61,135 nucleotides of DNA from Pseudomonadota bacterium (GCA_039196715.1 JBCCUP010000003.1:98097-159231), one strand, 5' to 3'; positions 25,320 to 33,942 are shown, counted from the first letter of the stretch. Notes: a model not told the origin generated them from the sequence alone. A program made the numbers and translations.

Positions 25320-26863
25320 GCGGACGCCATGTAGGCGGCGATGAAATCGTCAAAGCTGCCTTCGGAGGCGGCCTCGGCACGGTCGCGCGCCTCGAGCGAC
25401 GCCAGCACGTCCTGGTCGAAGGCCGCCTGACGGGCCGCGGTGAGCTGCGTGGCAGCGTGGGTCAGGTGGTGCGCGTCAGACAGACCGCGGGCAAAGTCGA
25501 AGAACCCACAGCGCTGTTCGCGCATGCCGATGAGGATTTGCCCCGAAGGCGTCAGATTGGCGTCCCGTACCTTTTCACGTTGGTGGCGCAGCGACGCGGT
25601 GTGGGCCGGGCCAAGCAACTCGGCGCACGGTTCGACCGCGTCCAACAGCGCGCCGGCCATGTCACCCAGGCCGCGTAATGCACCGGCGCAATCGCGCAAG
25701 TGCAGAGACGGGTCCCGTCCCCGGTTGGCCACGAGGTCGTTGTTGCTGTCGATACGCTCGCGGTCGGCGGGCGTGAACAGCGGGCTCTCGTGCACCAGAC
25801 AAAACAGCGAAAAGGCCTCGACAAAGCGCAGGGTGTCGATGTCGATACCGGCTGGCGCGAAGGGGTTCACGTCGAGGGTGCGCAATTCGACGTAGGCCAC
25901 ACCGCGGCGGTCCAGCGCGGAACTCGGCTTCTCCAGCCTTTCGGTAATCTGTTTCGGTCGCGTGCCGCTGTAGTACTCGTTCTCGATCTGCAGCATGTTG
26001 GCGTTGAGCTGTTGCCAGCGGCCCTCGCGTTGCACGCCCAGCGCCTCGTAGGCCGGCCACGGTGTGGAGATCGCGTCGCGCAGACTGGCGACGTACCCCG
26101 CCAAGCTGTTGTAGTCGGCACGCACGGGCGCCTTGTCGCTGTTGCGGTAGCCAAGATCGCTCATCCGCAACGTCGTGCCAAACGGCTGATACACGGTGGT
26201 GTTGTCGAAACGCTCGAGCCCGCCGGTCTCGCCACCGAGGAAGCTGGTGCAGATGGCCGGCGACGCACCGAACAGGTAGAGCAACAGCCACCCGTGGCGC
26301 TGGACGTTGCGCAGCAGGCCAAGGTAGCGCGCGTCGATTTGCGCCCGCCGATCGCCGTCCTCGCCGGCGAGCAGGCAGTCCCACACGGCATCGGGCCAGG
26401 ACAGGTTCACGTGGATGCCGGCGATCACCTGCATGGACTTGCCGTAGCGCAAGCCCAGACCCTGTCGGTACACGTGCTTCATCCGGCCCACATTGCTGTC
26501 GCCGTACTCGCCGATGCGCACGCTGTCCTCGCCCTGAAGCACACACGGCATGCTCGTCGCCCACAAGCTCTCGCGGTTCAGCTTGCCCACCGTGTAGGCG
26601 TGCAGATCAAGCAGAAACGCCAACGCCTCGTCAGCGCTGGCGCAGGGCGGCGTGACAAACTCCAGCATGGCCTCGCCGAAGTCGGTCGTGATGTGCGGGT
26701 GCGTGAGCGCGGCGCCGAGTGCGCTCGGGTGGTCGCGCTGCGAAATGGTACCGGCTATGCTGGTGCGCAGGCTCTCCTTTTCGATTCCGGTGAGGCGGCC
26801 GTCCATCCAGTCGTCTCGACGTTCCGTGAGCGTGGCGAGGGCGGTATTGTGGTGGTCGAGCAC
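25316..26863 (-). CDS. gshA: Glutamate-cysteine ligase
   Basis: Catalyses the first step of glutathione synthesis, ligating glutamate and cysteine with ATP. At 515 aa it matches the proteobacterial GshA family (E. coli 518). Recognisable segments are GIEKESLRT, TDFGEAMLEFVTPP, RIGEYGDSNVGRMKHVYRQG, GIHVNLSWP, ENEYYSGTRPKQ and YVELRTLDVNPFAPAGI. The chosen start GTG 26863 has AGGAG 8 nt upstream; the open frame continues to 26947 without family similarity. It overlaps moeA by 4 nt. Confidence 0.95.
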   Translation of the reverse strand: MLDHHNTALATLTERRDDWMDGRLTGIEKESLRTSIAGTISQRDHPSALGAALTHPHITTDFGEAMLEFVTPPCASADEALAFLLDLHAYTVGKLNRESLWATSMPCVLQGEDSVRIGEYGDSNVGRMKHVYRQGLGLRYGKSMQVIAGIHVNLSWPDAVWDCLLAGEDGDRRAQIDARYLGLLRNVQRHGWLLLYLFGASPAICTSFLGGETGGLERFDNTTVYQPFGTTLRMSDLGYRNSDKAPVRADYNSLAGYVASLRDAISTPWPAYEALGVQREGRWQQLNANMLQIENEYYSGTRPKQITERLEKPSSALDRRGVAYVELRTLDVNPFAPAGIDIDTLRFVEAFSLFCLVHESPLFTPADRERIDSNNDLVANRGRDPSLHLRDCAGALRGLGDMAGALLDAVEPCAELLGPAHTASLRHQREKVRDANLTPSGQILIGMREQRCGFFDFARGLSDAHHLTHAATQLTAARQAAFDQDVLASLEARDRAEAASEGSFDDFIAAYMASA

Positions 26864-26978
26864 CGAGCAGACTCCTGAGGCGGGCACGCGACGACCGAGG
26901 CAGCCGCGAATGCCAAGGGTAGCCACAGCCCGGGGCCCGCGCAACACACCCGCTCACCGCCAGGACGGCGCACCCGCG

Positions 26979-27770
26979 ATGACAGCAACCCCGGTCAAAC
27001 TGCACGCCAAGGTCGACGGCGATGGCCCGGACATGGTCCTGGCCCACGGTCTGTTCGGCTCGGCAGAGAACCTCGGCGGCATCGCGCGGCGACTGCGCGC
27101 GCACTTTCGCGTGCATGCACTCGACATGCGCAACCACGGCCGCTCACCGCACACGGCGACACACACCTACACTGCCCTGTCTGCCGACATCGGCCGCTAC
27201 CTCGACGATGCAGCGCTGATCGACGCACACCTGGTGGGACACTCGATGGGGGGCAAGGCGGTGATGACCCTGGCGCAGGCCGCCCCCACGCGTGTGCGCA
27301 CGGTTTCGGTGATCGACATCGCACCGAAACCCTACCCCCGTCACCACGACGCCATTCTCGACGCTCTGCTGTCGTTGCGAGACCACCCTCCGACGACGCG
27401 GCAGGACGCCGACCAGCGACTCGCTACCGCGGTGCCTGACGCACATGTGCGGCACTTCCTGCTCAAGAATCTGGTGCGCACCGACGCGGGACCGTTCGCG
27501 CTGCGGGTCAACATCGGCACGCTCAGCGCGGACTACGACGCGATCGCTGGTTGGCACACGGTCACCCCGCCCTGCCCGGTGCCGGTGAGTTTCATAGTCG
27601 GTGGCGCGTCGGACTACATCCAGGCCGGGGACCGGGCCGCGATCCTCGCACAGTTCCCGAACGCGAGCTCACGGGTCATACCCACGGGCTCGCACTGGGT
27701 TCACGCGGAAAAACCGGAGCTGGTGGCCGGCGTGATCGCCCGTTTTGCCCAGAGCGGCACACCGGGCTGA
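26979..27770 (+). CDS. Alpha/beta hydrolase (YbfF-like esterase)
   Basis: Cytoplasmic serine hydrolase of 263 aa. LAHGLFGSAENLGGIAR gives the oxyanion-hole HG. The nucleophile elbow is LVGHSMGGK, VIDIAPKPYP is typical of the YbfF branch, the acid lies in VSFIVGGASDYI, and the catalytic His is in GSHWVHAEKP. ATG 26979 is preceded by a purine-rich AGGACGG. It diverges from gshA and converges on a methyltransferase gene. The physiological ester is unknown. Confidence 0.9.
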   Translation: MTATPVKLHAKVDGDGPDMVLAHGLFGSAENLGGIARRLRAHFRVHALDMRNHGRSPHTATHTYTALSADIGRYLDDAALIDAHLVGHSMGGKAVMTLAQAAPTRVRTVSVIDIAPKPYPRHHDAILDALLSLRDHPPTTRQDADQRLATAVPDAHVRHFLLKNLVRTDAGPFALRVNIGTLSADYDAIAGWHTVTPPCPVPVSFIVGGASDYIQAGDRAAILAQFPNASSRVIPTGSHWVHAEKPELVAGVIARFAQSGTPG

Positions 27771-27793
27771 GGTCGGCGCCGAGCGGCTCAGCC
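27765..27793. terminator. Candidate bidirectional terminator between convergent genes
   Basis: GGCTGAG (27765-27771) and CTCAGCC (27787-27793) form a 7-bp stem spanning both stop codons with a 15-nt loop. There is no T-tract on either side, so strength is doubtful. Confidence 0.35.
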
Positions 27794-28576
27794 GCCGTCG
27801 GGGCAGCGCGCCCGAAAAACGAAGCGGTTGACGCAGAAGAAGTAGCTGTCCCGTGCGCCCCGAGCGTCCATTTCCGCTATCAGGCCGTCGGCCTCGTCGG
27901 ACGACAACGCGCCCCGTTTCACCGCCATGCGTGTGAGATCGCGCACCATCGTCATAGAAAAGCCGTCGTCGTCCCAGCGCGTGTTCACCAACGGCACGGC
28001 TTCGACCGCCTCGAACACCAACCCGGCAGCCTGCAAGGCGGGCTGGAGCACCGGGGGCAACTGCGGACTCGGCACGGCCGCATCCCAGGCCGCGAACACC
28101 CGGCGCACGCGCTCGACGTCGTCGGTTGCCATGACCACTCCGCGCCAGTCGGTCTCCACAATCGACACCACGCCGCCCGGGCACAACACCCGCTTCACTT
28201 CGCTGAGGGCTGTCACGGGCTGTGCGACATACAGCAGCACCTGCGCGAGTGCCACGGCGTCAAAACGGTCATCGTCGAACGGCAGCGCACACACGCTCGC
28301 CTCGTGGATATCCAGGTTCGCCCGACCGGCGCAGCGACTGGCAGTCGCCTCGACCATCGCGGCGCTCTGATCGCAGGCCGTCACTCGGCCCGACGGGCCG
28401 ACCCGATCACACAGCGTCTCCGTGAGCAAGCCGACACCGCACCCGGCGTCGAGCACGCGGTCGCCCGGCTTCAGCGCCAGGTGCGCGAGCATGCGCTCGC
28501 GCTGGTGGACAATTTCCGGCGTGAGGTAGCTCTTTTCCAGCGCCGCCACCGCGTTCTTGTCGAAACGAACGGACAC
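27788..28576 (-). CDS. SAM-dependent methyltransferase, class I
   Basis: A 262-aa methyltransferase: motif I VLDAGCGVGLLTE (about residues 41-53), motif II-like VTACDQSAAMVEA, ALPFDDDRFDAVALAQVLLYV, and LCPGGVVSIVETDW. This arrangement matches UbiE/type 11 methyltransferases acting on small molecules. The C-terminal part (WDDDGFSMTMVRDLTRMAV) is typical of an arsenite/quinone-like subgroup, but no decisive residues can be assigned. It follows an FHA-domain gene by 12 nt and is likely co-transcribed with it. Confidence 0.82.
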   Translation of the reverse strand: MSVRFDKNAVAALEKSYLTPEIVHQRERMLAHLALKPGDRVLDAGCGVGLLTETLCDRVGPSGRVTACDQSAAMVEATASRCAGRANLDIHEASVCALPFDDDRFDAVALAQVLLYVAQPVTALSEVKRVLCPGGVVSIVETDWRGVVMATDDVERVRRVFAAWDAAVPSPQLPPVLQPALQAAGLVFEAVEAVPLVNTRWDDDGFSMTMVRDLTRMAVKRGALSSDEADGLIAEMDARGARDSYFFCVNRFVFRARCPDGG

Positions 28577-28588
28577 CGGCAGTGCTGG

Positions 28589-28927
28589 TCAGGATTCGAC
28601 CAGCGAGGGAAAGAGCAGCCGACACTCGTCGGCAAAGAAGCGGAAGCGGTGCCCACCGATTTCGAAGGTGTCGCCGTCGCGCAACGCGCTGCGGCGCACG
28701 GTGGTGCTGCCAACGCGGGTGCCGTTGGTGCTGCACAGGTCCTGTATCACGTACTGGCAAGCCCGTGCCGACACGTGAACGGGCTCGATCACCGCGTGCT
28801 TGGCACTGACGGTCTTGTCCTCGAGCTGGATAGCGGCCTCGCGGCACCGTCCAATCAACGCGCGCACGCCGTTCAACGTGTACTTGCGCACCGCCATTTC
28901 ATCCTGCAACAAGACGACTTCAGCCAC
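28589..28927 (-). CDS. FHA-domain protein
   Basis: A 112-aa protein consisting essentially of one forkhead-associated phosphothreonine-binding domain. It has LIGR(C) near the start, S-x-x-H as VSAKHAVIE, and STNGTRVGS, the conserved binding-site triad. Start GTG 28927 is chosen because AGGGTGGA lies just before it; an open frame to 28990 exists but starts in non-family sequence. No Ser/Thr kinase or phosphatase gene is in the window. It is the first gene of a probable two-gene unit with the methyltransferase. Confidence 0.82.
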   Translation of the reverse strand: MAEVVLLQDEMAVRKYTLNGVRALIGRCREAAIQLEDKTVSAKHAVIEPVHVSARACQYVIQDLCSTNGTRVGSTTVRRSALRDGDTFEIGGHRFRFFADECRLLFPSLVES

Positions 28928-29036
28928 GATCCACCCTGTCTTACACCCATGCCAGAACCGGTCGCCAGGGTCGGTCTGCTGCGGGGGCAAACACGCCGTG
29001 GCGAGACCCTAACCATAGTGCATTGACGCGGCTTTG

Positions 29037-29077
29037 TTGCCGAAATGCTGTGTTCGGCTCGAGCAACTCTTTATACT
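29037..29077 (+). promoter_or_regulatory. Promoter region with inverted repeat upstream of the DUF2058 gene
   Basis: A -10 box TATACT (29072-29077) lies 28 nt before the ATG at 29106. Overlapping its -35 region is an inverted repeat: GCCGAA (29039-29044), 8-nt spacer, TTCGGC (29053-29058), with outer TTGC/GCAA partners at 29037 and 29063. This may be an operator. The divergent FHA promoter should lie in the same 178-nt spacer (28928-29105). Confidence 0.4.
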
Positions 29078-29105
29078 CCGGCCCACACCCCGGTGGAACC
29101 GAGAC

Positions 29106-29690
29106 ATGGCAGAATCCCTGCGCGAGCAGCTTGTCAAGGCGGGCTTGGCAACGCGCGAACGGGCCGATCGACTCGAGCAGCCCAAACGCCACAAATCCAA
29201 AAAGCAAGCTCAGTCCAAGGCGAAGCGCCGCGGTGGTAAACGGCCGGATGGTCGAAACGCACAACGCAAACCCGGCACAGGCGGCAAAGCGCGTGGCGCA
29301 CAGGCCAAAGCACACCCGCGCACCGTCGCCGATGACCCGGCACTGGCCGAAAAGCGCCGGATCAAGTCGGAGATCAAGGCGCTGATCGAAGCGGCCAGTG
29401 TCGCCGATTTCGTCGGCGAGCTCAGCTTCAACTTCCTGATCGGCGAGCGCATCCGGCAGATCTTCCTGACCGAGGCTGCACACAAGTCGGTTGTCTCTGG
29501 CGAACTGGCCATCACCCGACTCAACCGTGAGACCCACCTGATCCCGCCGGACGTCGCCGAACGCGTCAAAGCCCTCAACCCGAACTGGCTGATCGTGCAC
29601 AACGGTGAGGCCTCGGGCGATGCGGCACCGCCAGCCGATCCGGACGACCCCTACACCGCTTACACCGTGCCGGACGACCTGCACTGGTAG
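29106..29690 (+). CDS. DUF2058 (YaiL-like) protein
   Basis: A 194-aa cytoplasmic protein. The N-terminal ~75 residues are highly basic and probably disordered (KRHKSKKQAQSKAKRRGGKR), as in other DUF2058 proteins. The C-terminal domain (about 85-180) has AEKRRIKSEIKALIEAASV, FNFLIGERIRQIFLTEAAHK and GELAITRLNRETHLIPPDVAE. Function is unknown; a nucleic-acid-binding tail is suggested by charge. It precedes sbcB by 5 nt, so the two are probably one transcript. Confidence 0.88.
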   Translation: MAESLREQLVKAGLATRERADRLEQPKRHKSKKQAQSKAKRRGGKRPDGRNAQRKPGTGGKARGAQAKAHPRTVADDPALAEKRRIKSEIKALIEAASVADFVGELSFNFLIGERIRQIFLTEAAHKSVVSGELAITRLNRETHLIPPDVAERVKALNPNWLIVHNGEASGDAAPPADPDDPYTAYTVPDDLHW

Positions 29691-29695
29691 GGCGC

Positions 29696-31117
29696 GTGAG
29701 CACCCAGTCGCTGTTCTGGTACGACCTCGAGACCACCGGTCGCGATCCGGCCCGCGACCGAATTCTGCAATTTGCCGGGCAGCGCACCGACCTCGAGTTG
29801 AACCCGGTCGGCCCACCGGTCAACCTGCTGTGCAAACCCCCGGTCGACGTGCTGCCCGATCCGGAGGCAATCGCGCTGACCGGCCTGTCGGTCACGCAAT
29901 GCGAGGCCCGAGGCCTCGGCGAGTTCGACTTTGCCAAGTCGGTCCTCGCGGCGTTCGAGCCAGCGGGGACCTGTGTGGTCGGCTACAACAGCGTGCGTTT
30001 CGACGACGAGTTCCTGCGCCACCTCTTCTACCGCAACCTCATGGACCCCTATGCGCGGGAATGGCAGGACAAGCGTTCGCGTTGGGATCTGATTGACACG
30101 GTGCGCCTCTGTCGGGCACTGCGCCCCGAGGGCATACACTGGCCAACCGACGACAACGGCCGTGCAACGAACCGCCTCGAGTCGCTCAGCACCGCGAATG
30201 CCCTGCAGCACACCGCTGCACACGACGCGCTCTCGGATGTCGAGGCCACCCTCGCGGTCGCCCGGCTGTTGCGCGATCGACAACCTCGCCTGTACGACTA
30301 TGCTTTCACGCACCGTGACAAACACAGCGCGCGTCAGCTGCTCGCACCGCACAACCCGGAGCCGTGCCTGCATATCAGTGGCATGTACGGAGCCGACCAG
30401 CACTTTTGCGCCATCGTCGCGCCGATTGCCGAGCACCCCACCAACCCGAACGGCATTCTGGTCGCTGACCTCCGCCACGCTGCGACGCCCTTCCTCAATC
30501 TCGATCCGGACGCCCTGCGGGCACGCTGGTTCGCCAACGCGGACACCTTGGGTTCGACGCCGCGGTTTCCGGTCAAGACCGTCCACCTGAACAAGTGCCC
30601 GGTGCTGGCGCCGTTGTCGGTCCTGCGCACGTCGGACGCAGCGCGGCTCGGCCTGAACACGGCGGTGGCAGCCAAGCACCTCAGCGGGTGGTTGACCGAC
30701 ACCCTGCGTGACACCGTGCACGGCGTACTCGCCGCCCCGGGTTTCACACCCGCGGACGACCCGGAGTTGCAGTTGTACTCCGGTGGGTTCTTCTCCGGCA
30801 AGGACCGCGCGGCGATGCAGCGCACGGTCGACGCCGCCGGGGCCAACGTGCCGCCCGCTCGAGACACCGCCTTCGATGACCCGAGGCTGCCGGTGTTGCT
30901 CGAGCGGATGCGTGCGCGCAACTGGCCGGCCACGCTCTCGGCGGCCGAGGCCCAACGATGGCAGGCGTGGGTTGGGCGGGTGCTCGACGAGCCGAGTGTT
31001 CGCACGGTCAACCGCGCTCGCTTCGTCGCGCGTGCGCGGCAGTTGAAAACCGAACAGCCCGAGGTGGGCGGATTGATGGACGAGCTGCTGGCGCACTACG
31101 CGCCTGTGCTCAACTGA
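29696..31117 (+). CDS. sbcB: Exodeoxyribonuclease I
   Basis: Processive 3'-5' exonuclease on single-stranded DNA, active in recombination and mismatch repair. The 473-aa length matches the family. The DEDDh catalytic motifs are FWYDLETTGRDPARDRI (first Asp-Glu), VVGYNSVRFDDEFLRHLFYRN (second Asp) and HDALSDVEAT (His and Asp). The SH3-like and C-terminal helical domains follow. Start is GTG 29696, five bases after the DUF2058 stop. The last 8 nt overlap the convergent membrane-protein gene. Confidence 0.95.
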   Translation: MSTQSLFWYDLETTGRDPARDRILQFAGQRTDLELNPVGPPVNLLCKPPVDVLPDPEAIALTGLSVTQCEARGLGEFDFAKSVLAAFEPAGTCVVGYNSVRFDDEFLRHLFYRNLMDPYAREWQDKRSRWDLIDTVRLCRALRPEGIHWPTDDNGRATNRLESLSTANALQHTAAHDALSDVEATLAVARLLRDRQPRLYDYAFTHRDKHSARQLLAPHNPEPCLHISGMYGADQHFCAIVAPIAEHPTNPNGILVADLRHAATPFLNLDPDALRARWFANADTLGSTPRFPVKTVHLNKCPVLAPLSVLRTSDAARLGLNTAVAAKHLSGWLTDTLRDTVHGVLAAPGFTPADDPELQLYSGGFFSGKDRAAMQRTVDAAGANVPPARDTAFDDPRLPVLLERMRARNWPATLSAAEAQRWQAWVGRVLDEPSVRTVNRARFVARARQLKTEQPEVGGLMDELLAHYAPVLN

Positions 31118-31664
31118 GGCCGATACCGTCGGGTTTGCGCCGCTGATCGAGCTTGTTACCGGCACGCAGCACTTCGACCAACACCGGGCGCAGGGTGTTG
31201 GTGATGAAGAAGGACATGATCACCATACCTAACAGGTAGCCGAATTCCATGCTGTTCTCAAACCACACCACCATCGGCACGGCCAGCGCCACACCGCCAA
31301 GGCCGTGGGCCAGCGCACTGCGTGCGAGCCGAGCCACGTGGTGCATGTACACCGTTTGCCGGTAGGTGCCGCAGACGCTGTTGCTGGCGAAAAGGATCAA
31401 CGCGACCATGATCGCGAACCACATTGCCGGCGGGTTTCGCGATTCCCAAACCACGACGATGCCGACGCAACACGCAAGCAACACGGTCAACTCCAGGCCC
31501 ACCAGTGCTGCACGGCGCCCGACAGACACGTGCACGGCCTCACCGGTCTCACGGAGCGATTTGTTTACCACGGGTTCTGAGATATCGGCCTGGCCGTCGG
31601 TGCTCACGGGCGTTTCCAGAAAAATGCGGGGCACCCACGTCAGCGGCCGTCGTGCGCTAAACAT
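31110..31664 (-). CDS. Small inner-membrane protein, possible remnant of a polyprenyl glycosylphosphotransferase N-terminus
   Basis: A 184-aa protein with four hydrophobic segments (about 52-72, 82-98, 118-138, 142-160). FASNSVCGTYRQTVYMHHVARLARS-type sequence (residues about 91-115) resembles the membrane domain of PEP-CTERM/exopolysaccharide sugar transferases, in which this loop follows the second helix. The cytoplasmic catalytic domain is missing, so it may be a truncated relative or an unrelated membrane protein. It overlaps sbcB by 8 nt at the 3' end. Function unknown. Confidence 0.6.
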   Translation of the reverse strand: MFSARRPLTWVPRIFLETPVSTDGQADISEPVVNKSLRETGEAVHVSVGRRAALVGLELTVLLACCVGIVVVWESRNPPAMWFAIMVALILFASNSVCGTYRQTVYMHHVARLARSALAHGLGGVALAVPMVVWFENSMEFGYLLGMVIMSFFITNTLRPVLVEVLRAGNKLDQRRKPDGIGLS

Positions 31665-31682
31665 AAGTTGATCGAGACCGCG

Positions 31683-31698
31683 TACGGTGAGTACCGTA
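31683..31698. repeat. Inverted repeat in the divergent spacer upstream of bpt
   Basis: TACGGT-GAGT-ACCGTA: perfect 6-bp arms and a 4-nt loop, between the membrane-protein start (31664) and bpt (31749). A run of eight T follows at about 31727-31734. Candidate operator or leader hairpin. Confidence 0.35.
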
Positions 31699-31748
31699 AG
31701 TGTGCCAGCTTAATCTGACGTGCGTGTTTTTTTATCCAATTGGTAAGC

Positions 31749-32471
31749 ATGACGACTGAACCCACGGCCCAATCGCTCGGCTTCTTTCGAACGCAGGAAC
31801 ACGCCTGTCCCTACCTGGCGGACGAGCAGGCCACCAACGTCCTCGCCGACCCAGCGTGGCCGATGGACACGGCGGCCTACGCCGTGCTGCTGGCCAACGG
31901 TTTCCGCCGAAGTGGTGATCACGTGTACCGACCCGGCTGTGCCCGTTGCACGCGGTGCATCCCGGTGCGCATTCCGGTGGCCACCTTTCGGCCGTCGCGC
32001 AGCCAGCGCCGCAGCCTGAAGCTCAATGCGGACGTCGAGTGCCGCGTGGTGAAGCCGTCCGCGACCGACGCCTACCTCGCGCTCTACAAACGCTACCTGG
32101 ACGCCCGGCATGTCGGCAGTGACATGGCCTCGGCCGACAAGCCACAGTTTCTGAGTTTCCTCGGCAGCAGCTGGTGCGAAACCGTGTTCGTCGAGATGTG
32201 GGTAGAGGGCCAACTGGTCGGCGTCGCCGTCACCGATCAGGCTGGCGATGCGCTGTCCGCTGTGTACACGTTTTTCGACCCACTGCACGCCCGGCGAGCG
32301 TTCGGCACACTGGCCATCCTGTTGCAACTTCGCCTCGCGAGTGAGCACCGGTTCAAGTGGCTCTACCTCGGCTACGCCATCCTCTCGCGCCAGAACATGG
32401 CCTACAAGACCGCGTTTCGCCCTCAACAACACTTCATCGACGGCGTTTGGCGCGAGCCCCGCGCACCCTGA
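31749..32471 (+). CDS. bpt: Aspartate/glutamate leucyltransferase (N-end rule)
   Basis: Transfers leucine from Leu-tRNA to N-terminal Asp or Glu of proteins, marking them for ClpS/ClpAP degradation. The 240 aa carry the N-terminal Cys cluster (ACPYL and GCARCTRCIPVRIPV), RSQRRSLKLNADVECRV, YKRYLDARH, and the C-terminal catalytic fold KWLYLGYAILSRQNMAYKT. ATG 31749 is chosen; GTG-like alternatives just upstream add only three residues. ClpS and Aat are not in the window. It is convergent with the cyclase gene. Confidence 0.93.
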   Translation: MTTEPTAQSLGFFRTQEHACPYLADEQATNVLADPAWPMDTAAYAVLLANGFRRSGDHVYRPGCARCTRCIPVRIPVATFRPSRSQRRSLKLNADVECRVVKPSATDAYLALYKRYLDARHVGSDMASADKPQFLSFLGSSWCETVFVEMWVEGQLVGVAVTDQAGDALSAVYTFFDPLHARRAFGTLAILLQLRLASEHRFKWLYLGYAILSRQNMAYKTAFRPQQHFIDGVWREPRAP

Positions 32472-32493
32472 GGGCGGCGGCCACGCCACCCGA

Positions 32494-33819
32494 TCAACCG
32501 GGTTTCGAGGCCGTGTCCCGGGGGTCGGGCCTGGGTGGGCGGGTCGCGTCGGTGATCTGCGCGAGGTAGGTGTTGTAGAGCGCGGTCTCGGTGCTGATCT
32601 CGGCGAGCTGGGTAACCAGCGGCCGCGCCGCCGCCCACTGGCGTGTGCGCAACAGCGCCATCGCCTGTTCGTGCTGGGCCAGTTCGTCCTTGAGCGCCTG
32701 GCTCAGTTGATCGCGCCGCCCAACGGGCTGGTACACCCGAAGCGCACGCTCGCGCCCTTTCAACCGAATGGTGCCCAGTTCCCGAAACGCCGTGGCGCGG
32801 TCACGCTCGGCAGTCGCTTCCGACACGATCACCCCGACGGCGAATTCGCGCGTTGCGCGCTCGAGTCGCTGCGCGACGTTAACCGAGTCACCGATCACCG
32901 TGTAGGCCTTGCGGTGGTCCGAGCCGAGGTGTCCGACAAAGGACTCGCCGGTCGAGACACCGATGCCGACGCGGATCGGCGGTAACTGCACCAACTGGAA
33001 ATCGCGCGCCAGCGTCTGCATCTCCACCTGGATGTCGCGTGCGGCCTGCACCGCCTGCGAGGCGTGGTCCCGGCTGGACACGGGCGCCCCCCAGAATGCC
33101 ATGACGGCGTCGCCCATGTACTTGTCGATCGTGCCCCGGTGGCGAATGACCACGCGCGTGACGACGTCAAAGTACCGGTTCAGCAAGCCCGTCAGCTGAC
33201 TCGGTGTCAGTTGTTCGGCGATGCCGGTGAAGCCCTTCATGTCGCAGAACAGCACCGAGAGCTCACGCACGGTCTCGGGTTGCTGCAGCGCACCCGGATC
33301 GTTCGCGACCTGGCGTGCCACCTCCGGCGGCACGAATTGCTCGAAGGCGTCGGCGAGCTGGTGCCGCTCGAACATCGCTCCGGCCATCTGCACGGCGCTC
33401 GAAACGAGGAACAAGGCGCAGACCGAGAACACCCCGAAGCGCAGCAGCGAGAGGTCGCCAGAGCCATGGTAGAGCACCAGCACGACAAAGAGCGCGGCGA
33501 GGCACGCGAGAAAGGCGCTGCTTTTGCGCGTGATGCAAAGCGTCACCGAGAACGCGATCAGCAGCAGCTGCAATGGCCAGAAAGCCCAGGCCGCCTGGGC
33601 GGGCGTCAGCGTGGACACCAGGTCACGCGTCGCCAGTGCCCCCCTGAGCCATTCGATCGTGCCGCTCTCGCGCGAGCTGGCCGACACGTTAACACTGAGC
33701 TCGAGCGTCAGCAGGCCGTTCGCTAGGTAGAGCAAGGTGATGTAGGCAATCGCGAGCGCCAACGCACAGTTGGCGCTGTAGCGGTGCCAACCTACATAGG
33801 ATGTGAAATGGGCGTACAC
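32494..33819 (-). CDS. Class III adenylate/guanylate cyclase, membrane-bound
   Basis: A 441-aa cyclase with four N-terminal membrane helices and a C-terminal catalytic domain. Metal-binding Asp residues lie in LFCDMKGFTG (about residue 193) and KYMGDAVMAFWG (about 237), 44 residues apart as expected. The second half has RVGIGVSTGESFVG and YTVIGDSVNVAQRL. A C-terminal segment of about 60 residues (LSQALKDELAQHEQAMALL) looks TPR-like. GTG 33819 has GGGAG six bases upstream; an earlier start at 33900 would add non-family residues. Product most likely cAMP; the sensed signal is unknown. Confidence 0.9.
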   Translation of the reverse strand: MYAHFTSYVGWHRYSANCALALAIAYITLLYLANGLLTLELSVNVSASSRESGTIEWLRGALATRDLVSTLTPAQAAWAFWPLQLLLIAFSVTLCITRKSSAFLACLAALFVVLVLYHGSGDLSLLRFGVFSVCALFLVSSAVQMAGAMFERHQLADAFEQFVPPEVARQVANDPGALQQPETVRELSVLFCDMKGFTGIAEQLTPSQLTGLLNRYFDVVTRVVIRHRGTIDKYMGDAVMAFWGAPVSSRDHASQAVQAARDIQVEMQTLARDFQLVQLPPIRVGIGVSTGESFVGHLGSDHRKAYTVIGDSVNVAQRLERATREFAVGVIVSEATAERDRATAFRELGTIRLKGRERALRVYQPVGRRDQLSQALKDELAQHEQAMALLRTRQWAAARPLVTQLAEISTETALYNTYLAQITDATRPPRPDPRDTASKPG

Positions 33820-33890
33820 GCTGCTCTCCCACCGGCGGGGGCGGGACCAATAAGCCTTCCCACACCATGCACACCACAGGCCAACGCGCA

Positions 33891-33906
33891 CCGGGCACAC
33901 GCCCGG
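33891..33906 (-). terminator. Candidate terminator hairpin after the Nudix gene
   Basis: CCGGGC-ACAC-GCCCGG, a perfect 6-bp GC stem with a 4-nt loop, lies 37 nt beyond the stop of the Nudix gene on the minus strand. No T-tract follows, so it may be only a 3'-end structure. The 123-nt spacer also precedes the cyclase gene. Confidence 0.35.
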
Positions 33907-33942
33907 ACCGGGTGGTGGCTTCGCGAGACCTGCCGATCGGCG

